Positions 30,602 to 37,425 of a DNA stretch of 37,425 nucleotides are shown here, one piece after another. Positions within the stretch are counted from its first letter, which is position 1. The number at the start of each line of letters is the position of its first letter. Below the pieces are notes generated by a model. That model did no database searches. It was not told the origin of the DNA and saw nothing but the letters and a program-made list of their open reading frames with translations. The stretch comes from a virus, in IMG/VR virus record IMGVR_UViG_3300031951_000536, positions 1-37,425 of that record; one strand, written 5' to 3'. Made by a program: the position numbers and the translations under genes.

Positions 30602-31187
30602 AGTTTCTCAAAATAAGATTTATTGCTACCCTTGGGGCTTTTATTGTTTCAATTTCATGTACCAGGTCTTTTGGAACAAAAATAAAATCACCCTCAACAA
30701 CATGAGTTTCATTTTCTAAATTTGGACCTGTTCTCCATATCATTTCACCTTTAACTACCCACTGGAACTGATCAACATAGTCACTATGCTTGCTTCCAAC
30801 CACACCACGATTTTTCATAAGAGATACCAATGCAAAATTTCCATCGTATACTTCTGAAGAATACTGAGAAATACCCCATTTTGTTACTGGTAATAATTCT
30901 GGGATAATTGATAGATATTTGTCTTCTGGATCATAAAGTTGAAACGCCAATCTAGACCAAAATCTGCATTTAAGACTCATGTCTGAAGATTCTCCTTCAA
31001 TAAAATCATTTAAGCGATATGATCTATGTGGAAATTTTTCTAAATCTTCATCAACATACTGAGAAACCATTGACATAATTGTATCTAATGATGGAAGAGT
31101 TGGAAAAGGATTTTTAAATACGTGAACCCTTTTTTCTATAATTGCCTGTCTAACAAGATTCATGTCTATTGCTGATAAATCTGACAT
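30600..31187 (-). CDS. Cupin/JmjC-like Fe(II)-dependent oxygenase
   Basis: The 195-residue protein has H134-x-D136 in GSKHSDYVDQFQWVVKGEM and H177 in GDFIFVPKDLVHEIE, 41 residues apart, which fits the compact cupin/JmjC-type metal site rather than the P4H spacing. FQWVVKGEMIWRTG is the expected first cupin strand pair, and the PKDLVHE turn the second. The N-terminal half (LPSLDTIMSMVSQYVDEDLE) is helical. It is likely an Fe(II) oxygenase, perhaps 2OG-dependent; the 2OG residue is not certain. It ends the right-hand oxygenase operon, after the glycosyltransferase, and converges on the lysis gene. Confidence 0.6.
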   Translation of the reverse strand: MSDLSAIDMNLVRQAIIEKRVHVFKNPFPTLPSLDTIMSMVSQYVDEDLEKFPHRSYRLNDFIEGESSDMSLKCRFWSRLAFQLYDPEDKYLSIIPELLPVTKWGISQYSSEVYDGNFALVSLMKNRGVVGSKHSDYVDQFQWVVKGEMIWRTGPNLENETHVVEGDFIFVPKDLVHEIETIKAPRVAINLILRN

Positions 31188-31195
31188 ATTATATT

Positions 31196-32227
31196 TTAAC
31201 TTTCTTTCTCATTTATTTTATCAATATTTTCTTGAATTAAATTTAATGTTTCTTCTTCAGACAAATTGACAACGTTAATATAGTAATGATTTGTGCCAGA
31301 GTAGTCTACAAACTCTTTATAATGATACCTGTGATTTGGAATTGCTGAAATTTCAAAAATGTTTGTTTCTTTATTTCCCCAAAAAGAATGAAATTCCCAT
31401 GTACCAGATGTTCCAGCAATATTTTTTGCAGAACTAAAAATTTTTATTTGTTCTATTAAACTATAATCTTCTGGATAAATAATTTTCCATCCATTATCTT
31501 CAAATTTCTTTTGTATAAAGTCTTCTTTTTCGCAGTATCTCCATTTAGCAAACCAGAAATCTCCTTTATCTTTCTCAGATAAAAAATCTTTATTTGAATA
31601 AAATTCAATTTGCCATTTACGAAAGTTATTAAATCTTTGTCTTGAAACAAAAATATTTCCTTCTTTCTTATCACTATAAAATTCTTTAAAATTTTCTTTT
31701 AAGATATCTATTGCTAAATAATTGTATTTAAAATATTCACTTTGACCACAATGCATTTGTCCATTACCTCCGCCTACAGGGCAGTCACAAAATGGAAAGT
31801 ATTGTAGTGATCTTGTTGCACCATTGCTTGAATAAAACTCTTGTGGGAATGTAAGGTTCATGTCAAAAAACATTATTACCTTTTCAAAAGAATAATTTCC
31901 GACTGAAATATTAAAAACTTCTGGATTTTTATAGCCAAGGAAATACATTTGGTCTATTGTTACCTTGTTTTGATTAAAGTATCCGTTCTGAGTTTCATAA
32001 AAAAATGGCTTTATATTTTTATATTTTAATTGTAAAATTTTAAATTGTCCATATATGTCCATTAATGAATGACCAAATGCCGAATGTGTCTGAAACAAAT
32101 AGGTTTCTCCAGGTACATTAATTACTGGGCCATCATCATTTTTTATAAAAAAATTATTAATAGATACACTATCAAATACATAGTCAAAAAATTTTTCCTG
32201 TGTAATACCATCGCATGATAAAATCAT
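31196..32227 (-). CDS. Family 61-like (DUF563) glycosyltransferase
   Basis: The 343-residue protein carries a GT61-like set: FGHSLMDIYGQ (about 51-61; family H-x-L-x-D), NIFVSRQRFNNFRKW (about 191-205; the arginine-rich donor loop), GWKIIYPEDYSLIEQIKIFS (about 246-265) and NIAGTSGTWEFHSFWG (about 269-284), then IFEIS. The last block usually reads G-x-H-G-A; here it is G-T-S-G-T, so the usual His is missing. GT61 enzymes add sugars to Ser/Thr or glycans. The ATG at 32227 overlaps the upstream oxygenase stop (ATGA), so the pair is coupled, suggesting it acts on the same substrate. Confidence 0.68.
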   Translation of the reverse strand: MILSCDGITQEKFFDYVFDSVSINNFFIKNDDGPVINVPGETYLFQTHSAFGHSLMDIYGQFKILQLKYKNIKPFFYETQNGYFNQNKVTIDQMYFLGYKNPEVFNISVGNYSFEKVIMFFDMNLTFPQEFYSSNGATRSLQYFPFCDCPVGGGNGQMHCGQSEYFKYNYLAIDILKENFKEFYSDKKEGNIFVSRQRFNNFRKWQIEFYSNKDFLSEKDKGDFWFAKWRYCEKEDFIQKKFEDNGWKIIYPEDYSLIEQIKIFSSAKNIAGTSGTWEFHSFWGNKETNIFEISAIPNHRYHYKEFVDYSGTNHYYINVVNLSEEETLNLIQENIDKINEKES

Positions 32228-32826
32228 GTTAGCCAACTAACTACAGCATATCTCTGTCCAGAAATAACTGGGGATACTGAATGATTATACATATAGTTTG
32301 ATGGAAAGGCAATGAAGTCATTTGCTTTTGGCTTGTAAATAACATTAAACCTAGGGAAAACTATTTCTCCACCCTCGTAATTATCATTTAAATAATAAAT
32401 TGTAGACATTCTTCTATGAAAATCTTTATGATCATCTATATGATTTGTAAATTTTTGTCCTATTCCATATTTTAATATGCTATATTGATCATGCCAGGTT
32501 GTCGCTAAAGCATGATCTCTTTTATAATCATCTTCTAGTGGTGCTAAAAATTTTAAAAATAGATTTGATAGAGTTGCATTAAAAGCATCATGAAAAGTAT
32601 TAAAATTTGTTATTTCTATATTACTATATCGAACTGGAATAACAAGGGTATCTCTTGATTCTTTATTTACATATGAATCTCCATCTGTTTTTACTTTTGC
32701 TTCTATCCACTCTATTTTTGCACTAGAAGCGCCATCTTCTATATCAGATACAAGAGACTCATGGTTTTCTATTGCATTTGAATATACAATAATTCCTGGA
32801 GCAATTTGTTTTTTATTAATTACCAT
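32224..32826 (-). CDS. Prolyl-4-hydroxylase-like 2OG/Fe(II) oxygenase (right-hand copy)
   Basis: The 200-residue form is taken from the ATG at 32826, which overlaps the upstream stop (ATGGTAA); an ATG at 32841 would add five residues. It carries H129-x-D131 (FTNHIDDHKDFH), STIYYLNDNYEGGEIVFPRF, KPKANDFIAFPSNYMYNH with H182, and R192 ten residues on: all Fe and 2OG positions of a P4H-type enzyme. It is separated from the five left-hand copies by about 10 kb and is coupled to the zinc-ribbon-like gene before it and the glycosyltransferase after it. The three may act together on the nearby fibres. Confidence 0.82.
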   Translation of the reverse strand: MVINKKQIAPGIIVYSNAIENHESLVSDIEDGASSAKIEWIEAKVKTDGDSYVNKESRDTLVIPVRYSNIEITNFNTFHDAFNATLSNLFLKFLAPLEDDYKRDHALATTWHDQYSILKYGIGQKFTNHIDDHKDFHRRMSTIYYLNDNYEGGEIVFPRFNVIYKPKANDFIAFPSNYMYNHSVSPVISGQRYAVVSWLT

Positions 32827-33065
32827 TTTCCAATTGGGCATTCTGCTAGAGATAACTTAGTTTTTACTGCCATAAAACATCCACACTTTTTGCATTGTTT
32901 TGTTAACTTAATTAATTCTGGACATGACTGACAAATTGAATATCTTTTATTTGATATATCTTCGCTTACCCAATCAGTATCAGATTTAACTATGTCTATT
33001 GGTTTGACTTTAGATATTCTATTGTTTTCAATTATTTCTTTTATTTTATCTATACGATTTTGCAT
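32820..33065 (-). CDS. Small zinc-ribbon-like protein (DUF6171-like)
   Basis: The 81-residue product has six cysteines: C45 and C48 (SICQSCPE), C58, C61 and C63 (QCKKCGCFMAVKTK) and C76 (AECPIGKW). The CPE ... CKKCGCFM ... CPIGKW arrangement is common in small proteins of tailed phages and is likely to bind zinc. The N-terminus is helical. The ATG at 33065 is chosen because TATAAT ends 6 nt upstream, although the frame is open to 33086. It lies next to a P4H-like gene and overlaps it by 7 nt, so a role in protein-protein docking is plausible; function unknown. Confidence 0.65.
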   Translation of the reverse strand: MQNRIDKIKEIIENNRISKVKPIDIVKSDTDWVSEDISNKRYSICQSCPELIKLTKQCKKCGCFMAVKTKLSLAECPIGKW

Positions 33066-33071
33066 ATATAA

Positions 33072-33077
33072 ATTATA
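33072..33077 (-). promoter_or_regulatory. -10 box (TATAAT) fixing the start of the zinc-ribbon-like gene
   Basis: TATAAT ends 6 nt before the ATG at 33065 and lies within the in-frame extension, so the shorter protein is favoured. Confidence 0.5.
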
Positions 33078-33097
33078 CACTATCAAAATCTTATATA

Positions 33098-35476
33098 TTA
33101 TACTGGAACATCATCACCAGGCGCTGGAGTTGGTGCTGGTGTAACTCCACTAGATGGGGTCACTCCACTAGATGGTGTTACTCCACTAGATGGTGTTACT
33201 CCACTGGATGGTGTTACTCCACTGGATGGTGTTACTCCACTGGATGGTGTTACTCCACCATCTGGCTCTTGAATAGTGAAATAAGGGAAGTATGGGAATG
33301 CTGGTGGGAAGAATGGTGCTGGTGTAACCGCTGGAGTTACTGCAGGTGTTACTGCAGGTGTGACTGCTGGGGTTACTGCAGGTGTCACTGCAGGTGTTAC
33401 TGTAACAGAGCAAGTAGGTGTTGCTGGTTGTGATCCTACCTGACATACAAAATTACTTACATTTGTATAGTTTGCAATTACAAATGATTCAATTTCTGCA
33501 CAATCGCTGCCAGTGTCAGAGTATGCTATGCCATTTGAGCACCACTTGGCATAAACAGTTTGTGCTGGAGTAACCGCTGGGGTTACTGCAGGTGTGACTG
33601 CTGGTGTAACCGCTGGAGTTACTGCAGGTGTGACTGCTGGGGTTACTGCAGGTGTCACTGCAGGTGTTACTGTAACAGAGCAAGTAGGTGTTGCTGGTTG
33701 TGATCCTACCTGACATACAAAATTACTTACATTTGTATAGTTTGCAATTACAAATGATTCAATTTCTGCACAATCGCTGCCAGTGTCAGAGTATGCTATG
33801 CCATTTGAGCACCACTTGGCATAAACAGTTTGTGCTGGAGTAACCGCTGGAGTTACTGGTGTTACTGGAGTAACTGGTGTTACTGGAGTAACAGGAGTTA
33901 CTGCAGGTGTAACTGCTGGTGTACAGTTTGGAAGTGCAGGAGCAGATCCCTGTTGATAACTTACTTGTGTAGGATTTACATAGTTTACAGCAATAAAGGC
34001 TTCTGCATCTAATTGACTGTCAAATGGACCATCTGCTACAGGTGTTGTTCCATTACATAAAGCGTAATACCAACCTGTTGCTGGGGTTACTGGAGTAACT
34101 GGTGTAACGCATGGAGATGTTCCTGCTCCACCAGAACCACCGCAAGCACTTACGTTAGTAGCAAGACAGTTTCCATAACCTATAAATGTTCCAGTTCCTG
34201 GTCCTGCTACCGTTAATATTTCATAACTTCCATCAGAACAAAGTCTTCTTGTTCCTTGCCAAATACCCTCGTAAGAGTCTTCCCCATTACATGTTGGAAT
34301 TATTGCTGTATATGATTCTGGGGTTCCATCACATACAACAGGTGTAACTGGTGTTACAGGTGTTACTGGAGTAACTGGTGTTACTGGAGTAACTGGTGTT
34401 ACTGGAGTAACTGGTGTTACTGGAGTAACTGGAGTAACAGGAGTTACTGCAGGTGTAACTGGTGGTGGAGGTGGATCAGCAAAATATGCTGAAAGTGTTA
34501 GATTTGCTGAACAATTAATAATATCTCCAGGAGATACATTTGAAGCATTTTGGAAAACACAAGACCCATCAGACTGAATAATGTATGCAATAAATGCACC
34601 TTGTTGCGGTCCAGGAGTTGGTGATGTTGATGGAATTGTGTATGTTCCATTGTGTGTTGTATTTGGAGGACATACCGATCCATAATCACAATTATAGGTT
34701 ACACTATATACAGTTGGAGGAGTTTCATTTGTTCCTTCATAAATATCTCCATATGCAACCCATGAGTTTTCTGCAACTTTTATTAAAACCACATGGCCAT
34801 ACTGAGTATCAATAAACAATTGATTATTTTTACTATTGATTGTGACTCCAGATGCTGGAACAAAAGTAGTAACTCCAGTTCCCATTTCAATTAAGATGTA
34901 CTTATATCCAATAGGGATATTAACGCTAGAATTAAGCGGTATAGTTAAATTCATTGATGATGATGTAGATAACAGTATTGTTTTATTAACATCTAATGGA
35001 TCTAAAGTAAAGCCAGAAGTTTTAGTTATTACAGTGTTGTTGTTTAGTATTGGAGTTTCAAGATCAAATTCTTCATTTACTGAATCCCAAACAATTCCAT
35101 CTCCTGCTAGTTCTGGATATCCGCCAGTAGCACCATCTATTGCATTAGTTATTGATGTTGTAACAAATGCTTGTGTTGCTAAATTTGCTGTATTTGGTAT
35201 ACCGTGTACATCTGTGGTGTCTGCATTATGGGCTGCAATTGCAGCATTTCTATTTACTATTTCTGCAGCATCTGCGTCTACAAGATTTTGTAGGTGTTTT
35301 GCAACCGAAGGGTTTGGTATAAGCGATGTATTTGTATTGGCGCCATCATATGTATATGAACCGTAGTGATATAAACGAAGTGCTGCCTGAATGTCTGCAG
35401 CATCTGTCAATCCTGGTATTTTGGTATTGAAGAGTCCAGTACCGTTGACGGTATTATCAATATTCTCTTCTGCCAC
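33098..35476 (-). CDS. Large fibre with Val-Thr-Pro repeats and duplicated Cys modules
   Basis: The 792-residue protein starts with GTG (AAGGGTGA upstream). Residues 1-250 are fibre-like: an anchor ([20 protein letters not shown]), a [14 protein letters not shown] linker, and a beta domain ([14 protein letters not shown] ... [11 protein letters not shown]) paralogous to the C-terminus of the 721-residue fibre. The rest consists of long [10 protein letters not shown] and SSGVTP tracts around small Cys-containing modules; one 90-residue unit ([20 protein letters not shown]...) is present twice. Near the end is [14 protein letters not shown], related to the tail of the FN3 protein. The repeats should form an extended, mucin-like rod rich in Thr and Pro, a plausible target for hydroxylation and glycosylation. 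Confidence 0.78.
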   Translation of the reverse strand: MAEENIDNTVNGTGLFNTKIPGLTDAADIQAALRLYHYGSYTYDGANTNTSLIPNPSVAKHLQNLVDADAAEIVNRNAAIAAHNADTTDVHGIPNTANLATQAFVTTSITNAIDGATGGYPELAGDGIVWDSVNEEFDLETPILNNNTVITKTSGFTLDPLDVNKTILLSTSSSMNLTIPLNSSVNIPIGYKYILIEMGTGVTTFVPASGVTINSKNNQLFIDTQYGHVVLIKVAENSWVAYGDIYEGTNETPPTVYSVTYNCDYGSVCPPNTTHNGTYTIPSTSPTPGPQQGAFIAYIIQSDGSCVFQNASNVSPGDIINCSANLTLSAYFADPPPPPVTPAVTPVTPVTPVTPVTPVTPVTPVTPVTPVTPVTPVTPVVCDGTPESYTAIIPTCNGEDSYEGIWQGTRRLCSDGSYEILTVAGPGTGTFIGYGNCLATNVSACGGSGGAGTSPCVTPVTPVTPATGWYYALCNGTTPVADGPFDSQLDAEAFIAVNYVNPTQVSYQQGSAPALPNCTPAVTPAVTPVTPVTPVTPVTPVTPAVTPAQTVYAKWCSNGIAYSDTGSDCAEIESFVIANYTNVSNFVCQVGSQPATPTCSVTVTPAVTPAVTPAVTPAVTPAVTPAVTPAVTPAVTPAQTVYAKWCSNGIAYSDTGSDCAEIESFVIANYTNVSNFVCQVGSQPATPTCSVTVTPAVTPAVTPAVTPAVTPAVTPAVTPAPFFPPAFPYFPYFTIQEPDGGVTPSSGVTPSSGVTPSSGVTPSSGVTPSSGVTPSSGVTPAPTPAPGDDVPV
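33105..33258 (-). repeat. 18-bp tandem repeats encoding SSGVTP
   Basis: About seven units of a tccactggatggtgttac-type repeat encode the GVTPSS tract near the C-terminus of the VTP-rich fibre. Confidence 0.8.
33348..33580 (-). repeat. Exact direct repeat, copy 1 (233 bp, period 270 bp)
   Basis: Identical by eye to 33618-33850. It encodes a 90-residue unit with four cysteines and flanking AVTP steps. Confidence 0.85.
33618..33850 (-). repeat. Exact direct repeat, copy 2 (233 bp, period 270 bp)
   Basis: The second copy of the Cys module of the VTP-rich fibre. The lack of mismatches suggests a recent tandem duplication or gene conversion. Confidence 0.85.
34340..34455 (-). repeat. 9/18-bp tandem repeats encoding VTP
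   Basis: Alternating ggtgttact and ggagtaact units encode about thirteen consecutive VTP tripeptides. Confidence 0.8.
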
Positions 35477-35494
35477 TATACATCACCCTTCGTC

Positions 35495-35503
35495 ATTATA
35501 CCA
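35495..35503 (-). promoter_or_regulatory. Extended -10 (TGGTATAAT) for the VTP-rich fibre
   Basis: The TAA inside the box is the stop codon of the upstream gene. A short leader with AAGGGTGA precedes the GTG start at 35476. Confidence 0.6.
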
Positions 35504-36092
35504 CTGTAATAAATAAATGAACACGCTTAGAGCCACTAATTGGAGCCCAAGCGTTATCAATATATTCTACACCCTTTATTTCAAGTGGTAGAGCCAAAAA
35601 GCCTTGGCTAGTAATTAATTCTTTAACAACAAGACTTGTAGCCAATGGTCCAGCAGAATCTGGAGATGATATTGAGTATTGAACATTAAACGCTGCCGAA
35701 GTTGCTGCAGTTATTCCTGAAGACCCATATATATCTGCCACATTTATTGGCGGTATTGTAAGTTTTCCATTAGCAGCAGTAACATCCTTAATTGAAGAAT
35801 AATAATTTGTCTTTAAATTTATAAGCGGAGTCCATTGTAAAGATCCGCCACTAGAAACTTTTTGAAAAACGGTTTTATATGTTGTAGAGACTGGCTGATA
35901 GTCTATTGCAATATCTAGTGCCTGAGTATCCTGAACAATTGTTGAGGCCACATTTGCATCTCGTGGATCTCCTAATACTCCGATGATTATACTTCCACGA
36001 TCCCCTTGTGGACCAATATCAAGGTCAAGGCTTACTGTTTCTGGACCGCCAAAAATTGTTAGGTCATCATTTGATAAAAGTATGTCTGCCAT
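35496..36092 (-). CDS. Virion-associated protein with short collagen-like motif
   Basis: The 198-residue protein begins MADILLSNDDLTIFGGPETV, a start seen in fibre proteins of actinobacterial phages, then DIGPQGDRGSIIIGVLGDPR with two Gly-x-y steps, and a beta-rich body (NLKTNYYSSIKDVTAANGKL, FNVQYSISSPDSAGPLATSL). It ends VHLFITVV. The ATG overlaps the previous stop (TAATG). It likely forms part of a fibre with the neighbouring collagen-like protein. Family not certain. Confidence 0.58.
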   Translation of the reverse strand: MADILLSNDDLTIFGGPETVSLDLDIGPQGDRGSIIIGVLGDPRDANVASTIVQDTQALDIAIDYQPVSTTYKTVFQKVSSGGSLQWTPLINLKTNYYSSIKDVTAANGKLTIPPINVADIYGSSGITAATSAAFNVQYSISSPDSAGPLATSLVVKELITSQGFLALPLEIKGVEYIDNAWAPISGSKRVHLFITVV

Positions 36093-36574
36093 TATGCACC
36101 TGGCTGAGTTGCAGAAGTAGCACCAGTGACTTGATCAGTAACCGTTATTGCTCCTGTTAACAAGGTCTGAACAATTTCATACTGTCCGCTGCCTGCTGCA
36201 CCTGCTGGCTTTCTAACTTCAACGTCATAAACATATTCTGTTCCTGAAATCAATTGATTTCCTTCTGCTGGTCTAATTGCACATTGAACAAAGGTATTAT
36301 CATCCGAAACTCTAGCAAAACATTTAATTGGAACTGCTGTCTGAGTAACGCCATTCACCGTTCTTGTTGCACCACGAAACTCTGCAATAGTGAACTGTGC
36401 ACTATCGTATGGGGCTGTAGTATCTGTTACATCATCTGGCGTATTTGCATAGTTTGTTGGCACATAAAATGCGCTTAAATCAAATACAGTTCCATCATTT
36501 TTCTTCGGGTAGATACGAAACTCAAAGGTATCACCCTTATAATAGTTAAAGTCATAGGTTGCTGGAAATGCCAT
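36092..36574 (-). CDS. Baseplate/fibre-type beta-sandwich protein
   Basis: The 160-residue protein has NYYKGDTFEFRIYPKKNDGT at the start, VFDLSAFYVPTNYANTPDDV, DNTFVQCAIRPAEGNQLISG and YVYDVEVRKPAGAAGSGQYE. The strand order resembles the 129-residue gene at 28928 and small N-terminal domains of baseplate upper proteins. It is coupled to the next gene by a 1-nt overlap. TGGTATAAT ends 6 nt before the ATG, and its TAA is the upstream gene's stop codon, so it starts a leaderless transcript. Structural role inferred. Confidence 0.52.
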   Translation of the reverse strand: MAFPATYDFNYYKGDTFEFRIYPKKNDGTVFDLSAFYVPTNYANTPDDVTDTTAPYDSAQFTIAEFRGATRTVNGVTQTAVPIKCFARVSDDNTFVQCAIRPAEGNQLISGTEYVYDVEVRKPAGAAGSGQYEIVQTLLTGAITVTDQVTGATSATQPGA

Positions 36575-36580
36575 GCAATT

Positions 36581-36589
36581 ATTATACCA
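36581..36589 (-). promoter_or_regulatory. Extended -10 (TGGTATAAT), leaderless start of the 160-residue gene
   Basis: The box ends 6 nt before the ATG at 36574, and its TAA is the stop codon of the collagen-like gene. Confidence 0.65.
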
Positions 36590-37301
36590 CGCTGACGTAG
36601 ATAGAATTCATAATTACGGATGAGTCGTAGTCGGTTCTAATTTGAGGTACCGCTCCAGAATTCCACATAGCGTTGTCCTCTATAAAGAAATGCTGTGTTA
36701 CATACATATTATAGACATACTGATATTTTAGGGATGCCACGAACTGCGAAATTTCGGTGGTAGATTTAGGGAAAAACGTCCTCATCCAAACCTCTGTATT
36801 GTTAGACTCAGTAGTGAGTTCAAAGTTATAGGTTACGAATACCTGTGATCCAACCTTAAGGCCATGGAAGTTAAGCATTCTTTGTTCTGCATTCCAGAGG
36901 CTGGTACATCCTTCTGGCAGGTATTTTTCATTTGTATTGCTACCCTTGGAATCTACCCAAACCTTTACCCATCCATCATCTCCATAATTGACACCAAGGT
37001 TTGTAGGCTTTCTATTTAGGTTAAAGTAAGAAGCCCATCCTGCTTGCTGTCCAGAAGAAGATAAAGAACTTAGTCCGTCTTTTCCAGGAGTTCCTCTTTC
37101 ACCTTTAGGTCCTGGCAATCCATCTTTACCAGCAGGTCCTTGTGGTCCAGGTATACCCGCAGGTCCGACGGGACCCATAGGACCAGGAACAGGAACATAA
37201 TTAATTAATACATCGGTATTTGTTGTCTGTGTTTCTACTACCTGCGCTGCGTAACTTGATTTTTTGCTTGTGGGAAAGTCCATGGATTTAGAAACTGACA
37301 T
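36582..37301 (-). CDS. Collagen-like fibre protein
   Basis: The 239-residue protein has a short N-terminal segment, then twelve uninterrupted Gly-X-Y triplets (residues 40-75, [19 protein letters not shown] and on). Y-position prolines at 51, 63 and 72 (GIP, GLP, GTP) are the classic sites for collagen-type prolyl 4-hydroxylation, and K66 is a Y-position lysine. A C-terminal globular domain follows ([20 protein letters not shown] ... [20 protein letters not shown]), probably the trimerising or receptor-binding head. Phages use such trimers as fibres. TGAGATAAT ends 6 nt before the ATG (leaderless). The combination with six P4H-like genes is notable. Confidence 0.78.
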   Translation of the reverse strand: MSVSKSMDFPTSKKSSYAAQVVETQTTNTDVLINYVPVPGPMGPVGPAGIPGPQGPAGKDGLPGPKGERGTPGKDGLSSLSSSGQQAGWASYFNLNRKPTNLGVNYGDDGWVKVWVDSKGSNTNEKYLPEGCTSLWNAEQRMLNFHGLKVGSQVFVTYNFELTTESNNTEVWMRTFFPKSTTEISQFVASLKYQYVYNMYVTQHFFIEDNAMWNSGAVPQIRTDYDSSVIMNSIYVSVV

Positions 37302-37307
37302 GTAGAC

Positions 37308-37316
37308 ATTATCTCA
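37308..37316 (-). promoter_or_regulatory. Extended -10 (TGAGATAAT), leaderless start of the collagen-like gene
   Basis: The box ends 6 nt before the ATG at 37301, right after the stop codon of the partial gene at the edge. Confidence 0.55.
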
Positions 37317-37318
37317 CA

Positions 37319-37425
37319 TTATTCAGAAATATAAGAAAAGGACATATGGAACTTATCATCAGTAGATGCATTAAACGGAACATTTTTTGTCATTGGAACA
37401 TCTTCTGAAGATCCAGCATGCTGCC
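37319..37425 (-). CDS. C-terminal end of an upstream gene (partial)
   Basis: One minus-strand frame is open from the window edge to a TAA at 37321-37319, encoding the last 34 residues (HAGSSEDVPMTKNVPFNASTDD-type text, ending SFSYISE). The other two minus frames close early. It likely belongs to another fibre or virion protein preceding the collagen-like gene. No function can be assigned. Confidence 0.55.
   Translation of the reverse strand, partial: QHAGSSEDVPMTKNVPFNASTDDKFHMSFSYISE

Noticed and set aside
31188-31193. TATAAT directly before the cupin gene ATG
   Set aside because: It abuts the ATG with no spacing, so a transcript from it would start inside the gene; probably chance in AT-rich DNA.
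33186-33716. Two minus-strand Ser/Thr/Cys-rich frames inside the VTP-rich fibre
   Set aside because: Out-of-frame reading of the repeats; they duplicate each other because of the direct repeat and have no start signal.
34836-35366. Plus-strand frame of 176 codons
   Set aside because: Antisense to the N-terminal domain of the VTP-rich fibre; no promoter or ribosome-binding site, and low-complexity product.
1-37425. Lysogeny genes, integrase, attachment sites, tRNAs, transposons, terminase, DNA-modification genes
   Set aside because: Looked for on both strands; no convincing candidate. P4H-like oxygenases were considered as DNA-base modifiers (TET/JBP-like), but their spacing and motifs fit the P4H group better.

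Overview
The window is a block of an AT-rich tailed-phage (or prophage) genome. It is almost entirely coded on the minus strand, so transcription runs from high to low coordinates. The recognisable parts are an HK97-type capsid, a prohead protease with a scaffold region, a PBSX-type portal, four connector or neck proteins, one tail-tube protein, two tail-assembly chaperones and a long tape measure protein. No tail sheath is seen, so a long non-contractile tail (siphovirus) is most likely. The host is not identified by any gene. Extended -10 promoters that produce leaderless mRNAs, a B12-dependent (class II) ribonucleotide reductase and actinophage-like fibre proteins together suggest a low-GC actinobacterium, perhaps aquatic; this is an inference.

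Layout in transcription order (right to left). 37.4-33.1 kb: a partial gene, a collagen-like protein, two small virion-type proteins and a 792-residue fibre with Val-Thr-Pro repeats. 33.1-30.6 kb: a cysteine-rich zinc-ribbon-like protein, a prolyl-4-hydroxylase-like 2-oxoglutarate/Fe(II) oxygenase, a family-61-like glycosyltransferase and a cupin/JmjC-like oxygenase. 30.6-30.0 kb: the only plus-strand gene, a secreted lytic-transglycosylase-like enzyme with its own sigma70-type promoter and terminator. 29.9-23.0 kb: seven or eight fibre or baseplate-type genes, ending in an FN3 protein with a Phe/Pro/Cys-rich tail. 22.9-17.7 kb: five further prolyl-hydroxylase-like oxygenases, interrupted by two related cupin-like proteins of unknown function. 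17.6-15.6 kb: nrdJ. 15.5-11.8 kb: a 1238-residue LamG-like structural protein. 11.8-1 kb: a small unknown, portal, protease/scaffold, capsid, a Val-Glu-Pro repeat protein, connector genes, tail tube, chaperones and tape measure.

The most striking theme is the density of Fe/2-oxoglutarate enzymes. There are six P4H-like proteins, all with a complete H-x-D ... H-x9-K/R site, plus one cupin of the same metal type and a glycosyltransferase. They sit between genes for unusually proline-rich, repetitive fibres: a collagen triplet tract with prolines in the Y position, about fifty VTP-type repeats, FFPP/FCP repeats, and a PVVEP protein next to the capsid. The working hypothesis is a phage-encoded post-translational system that hydroxylates, and perhaps glycosylates, virion proline repeats.

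Three other features stand out. A conserved TGnTATAAT element often lies exactly 6-7 nt before the ATG, and several gene stop codons are embedded in it. The usual frameshifted tail chaperone pair has been replaced by two separate paralogous genes. The scaffold appears to have its own internal start inside the protease gene. No tRNA, CRISPR array, insertion sequence, integrase or terminase was found, and no gene-free stretch exceeds 300 bases.
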